Of a DNA stretch of 64,000 nt, positions 16,171-25,363 are shown piece after piece. The position numbers were made by a program, and so were the translations under genes. The stretch comes from T3SED10-260 sp035363255 (lineage in GTDB: Bacteria; Caldisericota; Caldisericia; UBA6126). The stretch is taken from positions 25,533 through 89,532 of the forward strand of contig DAOSES010000009.1 of the NCBI GenBank assembly GCA_035363255.1, read 5' to 3'. Position 1 is the stretch's first letter; each line of letters begins with the position of its first letter. The notes under the pieces were generated by a model. The model was not told the origin of the DNA. It saw only the letters and a program-made list of their open reading frames with translations, and searched no databases.

Positions 16171-18174
16171 ATGGCTATCGAAAAGCTTGTCAAGCTCCAG
16201 TTTGTTGTCAACAATAGCGATCTTCAGCTCTTTAGGAATGAGCTGTTTCATCAGGGCTTGATACATCTACGAAACATCAGCTCAAAGCTTGGTACTCTCA
16301 AGTCCAAGCCAGAGGAAGAGCAAGCTCTTCGAAGCAGACTCAACAAAGTTCAATATTTGCTTGAGATCATTGACCGCTATACTCCCCAAAAGAGTTCCTT
16401 TATTGACAATTTTATTCCCAAGAAGCCCATCATTGAAGCCGATTTTTTAACCCAAAGTGATCACGAAAGCTTTTTGGATCAATCTTACCAAGAAAGCAAA
16501 AAACAAGAAGACCAGATCAATCAGGACCACGAACGCATTTCATTCATTGAAATCCAGCTTAAGGAGCTTTATCCCTACCAAAACTATTTGTTTCATTTTG
16601 AGGACTTAAGTCGAAGTCAGTATCTTCGATTGCTTTTTATTGCTCCCCGAAGCCTTCAACGACAAGATTTACTCAAGCTATATCCAGCCTTATTCAAATT
16701 GGCGGTGGTGGAAGAGGTTCCAGTTTCCGACAAAGAAATGTCCTTTGTTCTTGTTTTTCCCTCTTCATCAGCCGATGAAGTCAAGATGCTTTTAAAACGA
16801 AGCGAGCTTCAAACTTTATCAATCGATCATCTTACAGGCACCCCTGCTCAAATTATTAAAGACCTTGAATCCGAGAAAATTCTACTTCAGGAAAAGATTG
16901 AAAAATCTCGCTTAGTTTTGTCTGGGTTATTTGCTGAAAGTGCTCGCTTGTTTCTCCTGAAAGACATTTACGAGAGCCAATTACTCAAGCTCCGAGGAGA
17001 GCAATTTTTTACCACTTCTCGCCATGTTTCCGTTGTTGAGGGCTTTATTCCAAATAAAGACCTTCCAAGGATACAATCCTGGCTTCGTCAAAGCTTTCCC
17101 CAGATCTATGTTGCAGAGCATCCTGCAGACGAGACAGCTCCCATCAAATTCAACAACAAAGTCTTTTTTGCTCCATTTGAATTTTTACTTCGTATGTTTG
17201 GGCTTCCTCGATATGGGATGATTGATCCCACCCCGGTAGTTAGCGTTCTCTTCCTGATTTTGTTTGGGATAGCCTTTGGCGATGTTATCTACGGTTTGAT
17301 TTTATTTGCTATTTGCCAAAGCTTGTCCAAAAAATACTCTCACGACCTCGGCACAGTAAGGTTTTTACGCATGTTCAAATATGCAGGAGTATCCTCCGCT
17401 TTTTTTGGCATACTCACCACCTCCTGGGCTGGAGACCTTATCTCCAGTTATACCCCAAAAAGCAGTCTGATTCATCGCATTCATTCTTCTCTTGGGCTTA
17501 TTAATAGCTCTGAGCAGGTCATGACTCTGATGGTAGCCATCATCTATTTGGGAGTCTTTTCCCAAATGCTTGGTGTAGCTATGTCCATGCTCCAAAATAT
17601 CAAAGAAAAAAAATGGATTCAAGCCATTTTTGACCAACTTTCATGGCTATTGTTCATGCCTGCCATTACCTTAGTCGTTGGGCAATTCCTTGTCCCAAAT
17701 TATTATCCTGCAGGTATGGTTTTTTGGGCTGGACGGGTAGTGTATCTTGCTGTTGTTATGATATTTATTGGAGGCTTTATTAAAACCCGTAACCCTGTGG
17801 CTGGAGTTTTTAGTGGAGCTCTCAATTTTTACGGAATTCTAAGCACCTACGGCGTTTCTGCCTTGATGGCTGATGTCCTTTCCTATCTTCGTTTATTAGC
17901 GCTTGCTGTAGCCACTTCATCGATGGCGATGTCATTCAATCTGGTGTCTTTTCTCTTTAAGGATATTCCCTTCATCGGACCTATTTTAGTGGTAGTGGTC
18001 TTGGTATTCAGTAATTTGTTGAATTTATTGCTTAGCGTGTTAGGTTCTTTTGTTCACCCCGTTAGATTGTTGTTTTATGAAGTGTTTAGCCGTTTTTATC
18101 AAGAGGGTGGAACAGAATTTGTTGCATATGGATTACGATTCAGAAATGTTTTTGTTAAACAAAGGGAGGCATAA
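16171..18174 (+). CDS. ntpI: V/A-type ATPase subunit I (a-like stator)
   Basis: Large membrane stator that supplies the ion half-channels. 667 residues: a cytoplasmic N-terminal half with coiled-coil stretches (about 1-340) and a C-terminal half with seven or eight membrane segments. FGIAFGDVIYGLILF opens the membrane part and VLSYLRLLALAVATSSMAMSF near residue 580 contains the conserved arginine expected to face the rotor ring. The start lies one base after the previous stop. Second gene of the V-ATPase operon. Confidence 0.95.
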   Translation: MAIEKLVKLQFVVNNSDLQLFRNELFHQGLIHLRNISSKLGTLKSKPEEEQALRSRLNKVQYLLEIIDRYTPQKSSFIDNFIPKKPIIEADFLTQSDHESFLDQSYQESKKQEDQINQDHERISFIEIQLKELYPYQNYLFHFEDLSRSQYLRLLFIAPRSLQRQDLLKLYPALFKLAVVEEVPVSDKEMSFVLVFPSSSADEVKMLLKRSELQTLSIDHLTGTPAQIIKDLESEKILLQEKIEKSRLVLSGLFAESARLFLLKDIYESQLLKLRGEQFFTTSRHVSVVEGFIPNKDLPRIQSWLRQSFPQIYVAEHPADETAPIKFNNKVFFAPFEFLLRMFGLPRYGMIDPTPVVSVLFLILFGIAFGDVIYGLILFAICQSLSKKYSHDLGTVRFLRMFKYAGVSSAFFGILTTSWAGDLISSYTPKSSLIHRIHSSLGLINSSEQVMTLMVAIIYLGVFSQMLGVAMSMLQNIKEKKWIQAIFDQLSWLLFMPAITLVVGQFLVPNYYPAGMVFWAGRVVYLAVVMIFIGGFIKTRNPVAGVFSGALNFYGILSTYGVSALMADVLSYLRLLALAVATSSMAMSFNLVSFLFKDIPFIGPILVVVVLVFSNLLNLLLSVLGSFVHPVRLLFYEVFSRFYQEGGTEFVAYGLRFRNVFVKQREA

Positions 18175-18179
18175 CGAAT

Positions 18180-18686
18180 ATGACTTTTGCTCAATTTTTG
18201 GCTGATTTCCTCAACACTGGTCTTCATTGGACAATTATCGGACTCTTTTCCTGCATGACTCTTGGTGGAATTGGTTCTGCCATAGGACTAAACATCGCAG
18301 GTACACAAGCTGCAGGTGCCTTATCTGAAAAACCCGAACTTTTTGGTCGACTTTTTGTTTTGGTGGCTCTTCCCGCCACGCAAGGTCTCTATGGTTTTGT
18401 ATTAGCTTTTTTAGGTATGCAACTCACCGGTTTTAGCGAAGGCGCTGCCATCAGTCTTGGTCGTGGTATTGCCCTCTGTGGTAGCTTCATCCTCATTGGA
18501 CTGGTGCTTCTATATTCTGCTATCTATCAAGGTCGAGCCTCTGCTGGTGCTATCAATCTTACTGTTAAACAACCTGAAAAATCTGGAGGAGCATTGCTTC
18601 TTCCTGCCTTGGTTGAAACCTACGCCTTGCTCGCTTTTGTTGCTGGCTTCCTTTTGTTAACCTTTATTCAAAAAAGCGCATTCTAA
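18180..18686 (+). CDS. ntpK: V/A-type ATPase ring subunit K, Na+-type
   Basis: The 168-residue proteolipid has four membrane helices from an internal hairpin duplication, and forms the rotor ring. Only the second hairpin carries the carboxylate (E146 in ALVETYALLAF), as in E. hirae NtpK. The residues known to coordinate Na+ there (Leu61, Thr64, Gln65, Gln110, Glu139) have matching counterparts at L64, T67, Q68 (LPATQGLYGF), Q117 (AIYQGRASAG) and E146. This strongly suggests Na+ coupling. GGGAGG precedes the start. Confidence 0.95.
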   Translation: MTFAQFLADFLNTGLHWTIIGLFSCMTLGGIGSAIGLNIAGTQAAGALSEKPELFGRLFVLVALPATQGLYGFVLAFLGMQLTGFSEGAAISLGRGIALCGSFILIGLVLLYSAIYQGRASAGAINLTVKQPEKSGGALLLPALVETYALLAFVAGFLLLTFIQKSAF

Positions 18687-18687
18687 A

Positions 18688-19266
18688 ATGGATCTAAGCA
18701 AACTCTCCGATGTGGTTAGCAAAGAAGCTAAAGCGGAAGCAGATCAGATCATTCAAACAGCTCGAACTCAATCTGAAGCTCTGCTCAATCGCGAAAAACA
18801 GCTTATTGAACAAAAAAGCAAAGAGCGCATCGAAGAAGAAAACAACCAATACACTTCTCGCCTCAACTACCTCCGCTTCAATTTTGAATCTGATTTTAAA
18901 AAACGCGTTTTGCACCTTAAACACAGTATCATGGAAGATCTTGAAGAAAAGTTATATCAATGCGCTGTTGAAGTCATCAAAACTAAAAGCTTGGTTTACC
19001 TGGGCTCGGTATTATCCAAAAGCCCTGTTCAGCAAGCTACTCTTTTTGTAAGTCCGGAACTTGAAAACATCATATCTCTTGAGGTGCTTAAGACCTACAA
19101 CACAGCTTCCGGATCCTCATTCATCTGGGGAGGAGTCGATACCGGACTTCCTTTGGGATTAGCTATAGAACACGGCTTGGTTAGATATATTTTCCCTTTG
19201 AGCGAAAGCATTCAACAATTTATCCAAGACCATGCCAATGAGATTAATGACAAATTTTACAGTTGA
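18688..19266 (+). CDS. ntpE: V/A-type ATPase subunit E
   Basis: Peripheral stalk subunit of 192 residues: a helical charged N-terminal half (about 1-85) that pairs with the G/H subunit, and a globular C-terminal half with GSSFIWGGVDTGLPLGLAIEHG, which resembles the turn-rich region of vATP-synt_E proteins (GGV......GR..VDNTL). The start lies one base after the ntpK stop; ntpC follows after eight bases. Confidence 0.88.
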   Translation: MDLSKLSDVVSKEAKAEADQIIQTARTQSEALLNREKQLIEQKSKERIEEENNQYTSRLNYLRFNFESDFKKRVLHLKHSIMEDLEEKLYQCAVEVIKTKSLVYLGSVLSKSPVQQATLFVSPELENIISLEVLKTYNTASGSSFIWGGVDTGLPLGLAIEHGLVRYIFPLSESIQQFIQDHANEINDKFYS

Positions 19267-19274
19267 GTTGAAAG

Positions 19275-20114
19275 ATGAATAAGCTCTTACTACATCATAA
19301 GTCGAGTGAAAGCTATGGCTATTTGTCTGGTTTGTTCAAAGCCAGAGAAGGTCTTTTTCTCAACGCTGGCGATGGGTTGATGATGCGTCAAACCCAAAAC
19401 ATGGAAGACTTCCTTGCTTTTCTTTCAAGCAAACGATACCATCGGGCTGTTTCTCTGGCTGGAGACCCAAAAGCTTTTGAAAATGGCCTTTGGGAAGTCT
19501 ATTTTGATGAACTGAAAATGGCAATGAAGCACATGGATGAGCCGTTTCTAACTACATATCTCACTCATTTCCATAGTATTATCTTTTCTCAGGAAGAAAT
19601 CGCTTATGATGAAATGGCAGAAAAGCATTTTGATCAACGTTTGCAAGATTGGGTAAGTCTTTCTGCTTCTGGGAGTGACTTTACCAAAAAACTATCCGCA
19701 TATGCCATCGATCGCTTCAACATTACTGAAGCTTTTCGATCTCAGATTCACCAAAGCGAAGAATATCCATTTTATGCTGGGGGTCATTTCCAACAAGAAG
19801 AATTAAACCTTCTTTTAAAATCTCATTTTCAAGAAATACCCAAAGAACTACTTTTTACTCATTGGCATAAATTTTTTGAAAAAGAAAAAGTATATAAAAA
19901 AATCAATTTCGATCTGATTTTGAGGTTCGAGTATTTTTGGTTTGATCTTTTAAAAAAACTCCTGGAAGATCCATTGATGCATCCCTATGGTTTAAGCTAC
20001 ATTTTAGCTTATTTTCTTTTTTTTATGCTTGAAATTGAGAGCATCAAAAGGCACTATCTATGCTTAAAATATGACTTGCCTTCCTATTGGATGAAAGAGA
20101 GTTCCGTTTCATGA
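19275..20114 (+). CDS. ntpC: V/A-type ATPase subunit C (central stalk adaptor)
   Basis: 279-residue AC39-family subunit that couples the central stalk to the membrane ring. The sequence is helix-rich, with typical features such as YAIDRFNITEAFRS and a C-terminal ILAYFLFFMLEIESIKRHYLCLKYDLP, which resembles the family C-terminal I..Y...KE.EI..IR. Somewhat shorter than many homologues (about 330). The stop overlaps the next start as ATGA. Identity rests on the family-like C-terminus and operon position. Confidence 0.85.
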   Translation: MNKLLLHHKSSESYGYLSGLFKAREGLFLNAGDGLMMRQTQNMEDFLAFLSSKRYHRAVSLAGDPKAFENGLWEVYFDELKMAMKHMDEPFLTTYLTHFHSIIFSQEEIAYDEMAEKHFDQRLQDWVSLSASGSDFTKKLSAYAIDRFNITEAFRSQIHQSEEYPFYAGGHFQQEELNLLLKSHFQEIPKELLFTHWHKFFEKEKVYKKINFDLILRFEYFWFDLLKKLLEDPLMHPYGLSYILAYFLFFMLEIESIKRHYLCLKYDLPSYWMKESSVS

Positions 20115-20449
20115 AAAAAATCAAGGCTTGCGTACTTGGAGAAAGAGATTTCATTCGTATATTTGGAGCTTATTCTTTTGAGGTATTTCCAGTACAGGAT
20201 GCTCAGTCCTTCAACCAAAAACTTCACGAACTTCTTAAAGAAGCTTTATACGATATTTATATCATCACTGAAACCTATATTGTTCAGCTCAACAAAGAAA
20301 ACACCTCTCTGGTTCAGGAATTAAAACCAGTTATCTTGTCTATCCCAAGCAATCAAGGTAGTACGAGTACTGCCAGAAACACCCTGAGCGATCTCATTCG
20401 AAAAGCAGTTGGAATTGACTTATTGTCCAGCGAGAAAGGAGCAGTATAA
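20111..20449 (+). CDS. ntpG: V/A-type ATPase subunit F (central stalk)
   Basis: Small Rossmann-like central stalk subunit, 112 residues from the ATG that overlaps the ntpC stop codon. The start KIKACVLGERDFIRIFGAYSFEVFPV matches the subunit F pattern (AVIGD.D...GF.L.G), followed by DIYIITETYI and the helical end. An ATG eight codons earlier is in frame; the ATGA overlap and the purine-rich stretch before it favour the downstream one. It is immediately followed by subunit A with no gap. Confidence 0.88.
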   Translation: MKKIKACVLGERDFIRIFGAYSFEVFPVQDAQSFNQKLHELLKEALYDIYIITETYIVQLNKENTSLVQELKPVILSIPSNQGSTSTARNTLSDLIRKAVGIDLLSSEKGAV

Positions 20450-22216
20450 ATGGCTCACGGAAAAATAGTCAGCATATCGGGTCCTTTAATTATTGCAGAA
20501 GACTTGCCCGATGCCAAGATGTACGAAGTTGTGCGCATTGGCGAAGAGAAGTTGTTTGGTGAAATCATCGAAATGCATGGCAAGCAAGTCTTTATTCAAT
20601 GCTACGAAGAAACTCTGGGCTTACGTCCAGGAGAAGTAGTAAAACTTGAGGGTTTTCCTTTGTCAGTCCAACTTGGTCCTGGCTTGGTAACCTCTATATA
20701 TGATGGTGTTCAAAGACCTTTAGAACACATTTACGACCAATATGGCGCTTTTATTGCTCGAGGCATCGATGTTGCCCCTCTTCCCTACGAAAAAGAGTGG
20801 CATTTTTTTCCTCTCAAGGAAAAGGGTGATTTTGTTACAGGGGGCGATAAGATCGGATATGTGCAGGAAACCCCCTCCCTTAAGCATTATATACTTGTTC
20901 CTCATGGCATTTCTGGCACTTTGGTTCAAATTGGCGAATGCGATGCTACTCTGAAAGATACTATAGCTCAAGTTAAGTCAGAAAAAAATATCACTCACGA
21001 TTTGAGCATGGTTCAGGTCTGGCCGGTTCGCAAAAAACGTCCCGTAAAAAACAAAATTGTACCTGATCGACCCTTTATTACTGGGCAACGAGTAGTTGAT
21101 ATGTTTTTCCCTGTTGCAGAAGGCGGAACTGCTTGTGTTCCTGGTCCTTTTGGAAGCGGAAAAACCGTTATTCAGCACCAACTCGCCAAATGGGCCGATG
21201 CAGATATCATTGTCTATGTGGGGTGCGGGGAACGTGGAAATGAAATGACCGATGTTTTAATGGAGTTTCCTCACCTTAAAGACCCTAAAACAGGTCGATC
21301 CCTGATGGAACGAACTGTTTTAATAGCTAATACCTCCAATATGCCTGTAGCTGCCCGAGAAGCCTCGGTTTTTTCTGGTATCACCATTGCTGAATACTTC
21401 CGTGACATGGGATATAAAGTTGCCTTGATGGCTGACTCTACCTCCCGATGGGCGGAAGCCATGCGTGAAATCTCTGGACGTCTGGAGGAAATGCCAGGTG
21501 AAGAAGGTTATCCTGCCTACTTATCATCTCGAATTGCTTCGTTTTACGAGCGTGCAGGAAAAGTGCAGACCCTGGCTGGTGAGTCAGGAAGTCTTAGTGT
21601 TATTGGTGCTGTATCCCCTCCAGGCGGAGATCTATCTGAGCCGGTAGTTCAATCCACGCTTCGGGTGGTTAAAGTCTTTTGGTCCCTGGAAGCCTCCCTT
21701 GCATATGCAAGGCATTTTCCTGCAATTCATTGGCTCAACAGCTATTCTTTGTATCAACGTCTGGCAGACCAATACTTTGAAAAGGAAGTCAACCATCTTT
21801 GGCCTCACGACAGAGAGTTAGCCATGAGTATTCTTCAAAAAGAATCCGAACTTCAAGAAATTGTGCGTTTGGTTGGCACTGATGCTCTATCAGAAAAGGA
21901 AAAGCTTGTGATGCTGACAGCTAAGTCAGTGAAAGAGGATTTTCTTCACCAAAACGCTTTTGATGAAGTGGATACCTATACCAGTCCCCTCAAACAATAC
22001 TATATGCTTCACAATATTATAAGCCTCCATCAACAGGCTGAGTCCTTAATGGATAAAGGTTTAATGGCGAATGAACTCGAAAAGTTTCCTGTCCGAGAAA
22101 AAATCGGTCGCGTCAAATATATTCCTGAATCCCGCATTGAAGAATGCAATCTTCAACCTCAGATTGATGAGGTATGCAAGAACTGGGAAGCAGAGCACAA
22201 GGAGAATGCAGGATGA
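20450..22216 (+). CDS. ntpA: V/A-type ATPase catalytic subunit A
   Basis: Catalytic nucleotide-binding subunit of the A3B3 head, 588 residues. Walker A is GPFGSGKT (about residues 233-240); other landmarks are CGERGNEMTDVLMEFP, MADSTSRWAEAMREISGRLEEMPGEEGYPAYL and the A-subunit-specific non-homologous insertion between the N-terminal barrel and Walker A. The ATG directly follows the previous stop. Overlaps ntpB by 4 bases. Confidence 0.98.
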   Translation: MAHGKIVSISGPLIIAEDLPDAKMYEVVRIGEEKLFGEIIEMHGKQVFIQCYEETLGLRPGEVVKLEGFPLSVQLGPGLVTSIYDGVQRPLEHIYDQYGAFIARGIDVAPLPYEKEWHFFPLKEKGDFVTGGDKIGYVQETPSLKHYILVPHGISGTLVQIGECDATLKDTIAQVKSEKNITHDLSMVQVWPVRKKRPVKNKIVPDRPFITGQRVVDMFFPVAEGGTACVPGPFGSGKTVIQHQLAKWADADIIVYVGCGERGNEMTDVLMEFPHLKDPKTGRSLMERTVLIANTSNMPVAAREASVFSGITIAEYFRDMGYKVALMADSTSRWAEAMREISGRLEEMPGEEGYPAYLSSRIASFYERAGKVQTLAGESGSLSVIGAVSPPGGDLSEPVVQSTLRVVKVFWSLEASLAYARHFPAIHWLNSYSLYQRLADQYFEKEVNHLWPHDRELAMSILQKESELQEIVRLVGTDALSEKEKLVMLTAKSVKEDFLHQNAFDEVDTYTSPLKQYYMLHNIISLHQQAESLMDKGLMANELEKFPVREKIGRVKYIPESRIEECNLQPQIDEVCKNWEAEHKENAG

Positions 22217-23601
22217 TCAAAGAGTACAAAACCCTTTGCGATATTGCTGGTCCTATCATCATTGCTGATGGTATTGAAGAATGCAGTTTTGGAGAATTGG
22301 TAGAGATAATTCTTCCCGATGGTACGGTCAGAAAAGGCGAAGTTCTTGAGGCGAAATCCAATAGAGCTTTGGTTCAAATGTATGAAGGAACCGAAGACCT
22401 TAACATGCGCGATACCCGGATACGATTTACTGGCAAGCCTGTTGAGATTAAACTATCCCCAGACATCATTGGAAGAATTTTCGATGGGTTTGGCGATCCT
22501 ATCGATCAGGGGGGTCCCATTATTGCTGAATCCACAAAGTCTATTTTAGGAGATCCCATCAATCCCTATGCTCGAGACTACCCCTCTGAGTTTATCCAGA
22601 CAGGAATCTCTGCTATTGATGGATTAAATACCTTGGTGCGTGGTCAAAAGCTACCCATATTTTCTGGTGCAGGTTTACCCCACAACGATATCGCTCTGCA
22701 AATAGCCCGACAAGCTAAGGTTTTAGGAAAGCAAGATCGTTTTGCTGTAGTTTTTGGGGCTATTGGGGTTACCTTTGAAGAATCCAACCAATTTATTGAA
22801 TCTCTCAGAGAATCTGGAGCTCTTGAGCGTTCGGTGCTTTTTATCAACCTGGCGTCTGATCCGGTTATTGAACGCATCAGTGTTCCTCGTTTTGTTATGA
22901 CTACTGCTGAATACCTGGCTTTTGAGCTGGATATTCACGTTCTTGTCATTCTGACTGACATCACCAACTACTGTGAAGCTCTACGTGAAGTTGCTGCAGC
23001 CCGAAAAGAGATTCCTGGTCGTCGTGGATATCCCGGATACATGTACACCAACCTGGCCACCATTTATGAGCGTTGTGGACGCATTAAGGGTAAAAAAGGT
23101 TCTATCACTACCATGCCTATCTTAACGATGCCTGACGATGATAAAACCCACCCAATACCCGATTTGTCGGGCTATATTACTGAAGGGCAGATTTTTGTAT
23201 CCAGAGCCTTACATGCTAAGGGAGTTTATCCTCCTATCGACGTCCTTCCTTCTTTGTCTCGCTTGAAAGATAAGGGTATCGGAAAAGATAAAACACGTGA
23301 AGACCACGCCAATGTGATGAATCAGCTTTTTGCAGCTTATGCTCGAGGTAGAGAAGTACAAGAACTTGCTGTGATTTTAGGCGAATCTGCTTTGACGGAG
23401 ACCGACAAATTTTATATGAATTTTGCACAATCCTTTGAAAAAAACTATGTTAATCAAGGTTTTTTTGAAGACCGCTCCATCCAGGAAACCATGGAAGTGG
23501 GGTGGCGAATGCTTAGTATCTTGCCTAAATCGGAACTTACCCGAGTCAAAGATGAATTCATTGCTCAATACTATGAATCCGCGCAGGGAACTGACAAGTG
23601 A
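22213..23601 (+). CDS. ntpB: V/A-type ATPase subunit B
   Basis: Non-catalytic nucleotide-binding-like subunit of the head, 462 residues. Typical features are IGRIFDGFGDPID, INPYARDYPSEFIQTGISAIDG, GQKLPIFSGAGLPHNDIA (the altered P-loop of B subunits, lacking GKT), DITNYCEALREVAAARKEIPGRRGYPGYMYT and LSGYITEGQIF. The frame is open 13 codons upstream, but AAGGAG eight bases before the ATG at 22213, overlapping the ntpA stop, sets the start. Confidence 0.97.
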   Translation: MIKEYKTLCDIAGPIIIADGIEECSFGELVEIILPDGTVRKGEVLEAKSNRALVQMYEGTEDLNMRDTRIRFTGKPVEIKLSPDIIGRIFDGFGDPIDQGGPIIAESTKSILGDPINPYARDYPSEFIQTGISAIDGLNTLVRGQKLPIFSGAGLPHNDIALQIARQAKVLGKQDRFAVVFGAIGVTFEESNQFIESLRESGALERSVLFINLASDPVIERISVPRFVMTTAEYLAFELDIHVLVILTDITNYCEALREVAAARKEIPGRRGYPGYMYTNLATIYERCGRIKGKKGSITTMPILTMPDDDKTHPIPDLSGYITEGQIFVSRALHAKGVYPPIDVLPSLSRLKDKGIGKDKTREDHANVMNQLFAAYARGREVQELAVILGESALTETDKFYMNFAQSFEKNYVNQGFFEDRSIQETMEVGWRMLSILPKSELTRVKDEFIAQYYESAQGTDK

Positions 23602-24236
23602 AAACCCGTATCAGCCCTACCAGGATGAAACTCCTGGAAACAAAAAAGAGAGCCCATGTCGCCAAACGTGGACACAAGCTACTGAAAGACAAGTTAGAAG
23701 CCTTGATACGTGAACTTCTGGTCTTGGTTAAAGCTTTCGATGAACAAGAAAAGATGGTTAGTTCCAAGCTTCCCTACATTTTAGAGCGCTTCCTCGTTTT
23801 GCGTGCTTTACATACGGATGAAGAAATGGATCAGATAGTAAATCATTATCCAGTAGAATACCAAATTGATATGACATGGAAAAATGTCATGAATATTGCT
23901 CTTCCCTCTTTTGATATTCAAAACACCTCCAATGTTGAAAGTATTCGATTTCAGGGCAAGGGTCTTAGTGCTGCGCTGGATGAAGTGTTATTAGATTTTG
24001 ATGCTATCTTTTCTGAATTGCTTAAGTTAGCTGAGATCCAATATTCACTTTACGAAATAGCAAAAATGGTGGAAATGACCAAGCGAAGAGTCAATGCGTT
24101 GGAGTATATTCTCATTCCTGAATTGGATCATACCATACGTCTTATAAGCAACAAGCTGGACGAAGATGAACGATCTAATGTGGTGCGATTAATGAAGATT
24201 AAGAGTATTCTTGCCAAGAAGAAAGCTCAGGCTTAG
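23598..24236 (+). CDS. ntpD: V/A-type ATPase subunit D (rotor shaft)
   Basis: Rotor axle, 212 residues, two long helices. The N-terminal ISPTRMKLLETKKRAHVAKRGHKLLKDKLEALI is highly characteristic (family: PTR..L..L...L..A..G..LLK.K...L), and the C-terminal helix has MTKRRVNALEYILIPEL. Start is GTG at 23598, overlapping the ntpB stop, with AGGGA upstream. Last gene of the operon. Its TAG stop overlaps the corA stop on the other strand, with no terminator between. Confidence 0.95.
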   Translation: MKTRISPTRMKLLETKKRAHVAKRGHKLLKDKLEALIRELLVLVKAFDEQEKMVSSKLPYILERFLVLRALHTDEEMDQIVNHYPVEYQIDMTWKNVMNIALPSFDIQNTSNVESIRFQGKGLSAALDEVLLDFDAIFSELLKLAEIQYSLYEIAKMVEMTKRRVNALEYILIPELDHTIRLISNKLDEDERSNVVRLMKIKSILAKKKAQA

Positions 24237-25345
24237 AGCCATTTTTTCTTTTTAAAATAGACGATCATCGCGGTGGTGATAGCTAAAGCGAGAGCCCATA
24301 CCAGAGGATATCCGTAGCGAAATTCCAATTCCGGCATGTATTTGAAATTCATGCCATATATACCTGCAATAAAAGCCAGAGGCATAAAAATAGTTCCTAT
24401 GATTGCTAATACTTTCATTACATCGTTGGTGCGGTTGCTAGTGCTTGAAAGGTAGATATCGAGCATGGTTGTAAGTAACTCGCGAAAGGTCTCCAGGGCT
24501 TCGACGATTTGAATGGTATGATCGTAGATATCCTGAAAGTAGAGCTTGGTGGATGCGTGGATTAAAGGGATTTCTATGAAGGTTAGGGCATGGATCAGTT
24601 GACGCATGGGCCAAATGGTACGCTTAAGCGAAATAAGACTTTTTTTTAGGTCGCTGATTTCATGGAGGGTTTTTTGGGAGCTATCGCTTAAGAGTCTTTC
24701 TTCCAGTGTTTCTACCGTGTTGCTCAGATTCTCAACAATCGAAAAATACTCATCGACGATTTCATCCAATAGGGCATAAGCAAGATAATCCACATCAGAT
24801 AAGCGCATTCTTGATTCTGGGTTTTGAAGTCTTCTGTAGATATTGGAGAAACTGGGATATTTACTCTCATGAAAAGTAATCAAGACTCTCTCTTTCAGAA
24901 TAAAAAATAAGGGGCTATTGATGATTTGCTGTTCTTCGTCAAGATACAAAATACGTGAGGTAAAAAAGAGATACTTTTCGTAATTTTCCAATTTACTTCG
25001 CTGGTAGGTATTGCTCAGATCTTCGATTACCAGGGGGTGAATCTGAAAAAAGTTACCAATTTGTTGTATTAAACTTGGAGCATTAAGACCGCAGATGTTG
25101 ATCCAAATCTTTTCGTTTTCACCGGGCAAATGTGCTTCGATTTCTTTCCAGTGGGATAATTGTATGCTTTGAAAATTATGAACGTTATACTTGCATAATA
25201 CGATGCTTGATTCTATCGGTTTAGCTTCTGGTCCGAGATAAACAGGCAGATCTTCCGGACTCGAACCCTTCTTTTTTTCGTAGTAGGGAGGAGCTTTACA
25301 GGAAAGAGTACTTTTTTTCGTATGGGGCTTTTTATGGTTTTTCAG
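24233..25345 (-). CDS. corA: Mg2+/Co2+ channel CorA, apparent CTG start
   Basis: Pentameric divalent-cation channel. Two C-terminal membrane helices follow a long helical cytoplasmic domain, and the signature YGMNF lies at the end of the first helix. A TTG-started frame at 25129 gives only 298 residues and lacks the start of the domain. The same frame runs 72 codons further upstream through GSSPEDLPVYLGPEAKPIES, which resembles the CorA N-terminus. No ATG, GTG or TTG lies there. CTG at 25343-25345, with AGGGG seven bases before it, gives 370 residues. It then starts 18 bases after korC, so it is probably in the kor operon. Confidence 0.85.
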   Translation of the reverse strand: MKNHKKPHTKKSTLSCKAPPYYEKKKGSSPEDLPVYLGPEAKPIESSIVLCKYNVHNFQSIQLSHWKEIEAHLPGENEKIWINICGLNAPSLIQQIGNFFQIHPLVIEDLSNTYQRSKLENYEKYLFFTSRILYLDEEQQIINSPLFFILKERVLITFHESKYPSFSNIYRRLQNPESRMRLSDVDYLAYALLDEIVDEYFSIVENLSNTVETLEERLLSDSSQKTLHEISDLKKSLISLKRTIWPMRQLIHALTFIEIPLIHASTKLYFQDIYDHTIQIVEALETFRELLTTMLDIYLSSTSNRTNDVMKVLAIIGTIFMPLAFIAGIYGMNFKYMPELEFRYGYPLVWALALAITTAMIVYFKKKKWL

Positions 25346-25363
25346 GATTAGACCCCTATTCTA

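Noticed and set aside
25130..25363. A 230-base non-coding region between corA and korC
   Set aside because: The corA frame stays open through it and encodes a CorA-like N-terminus, so it is treated as coding with a CTG start.
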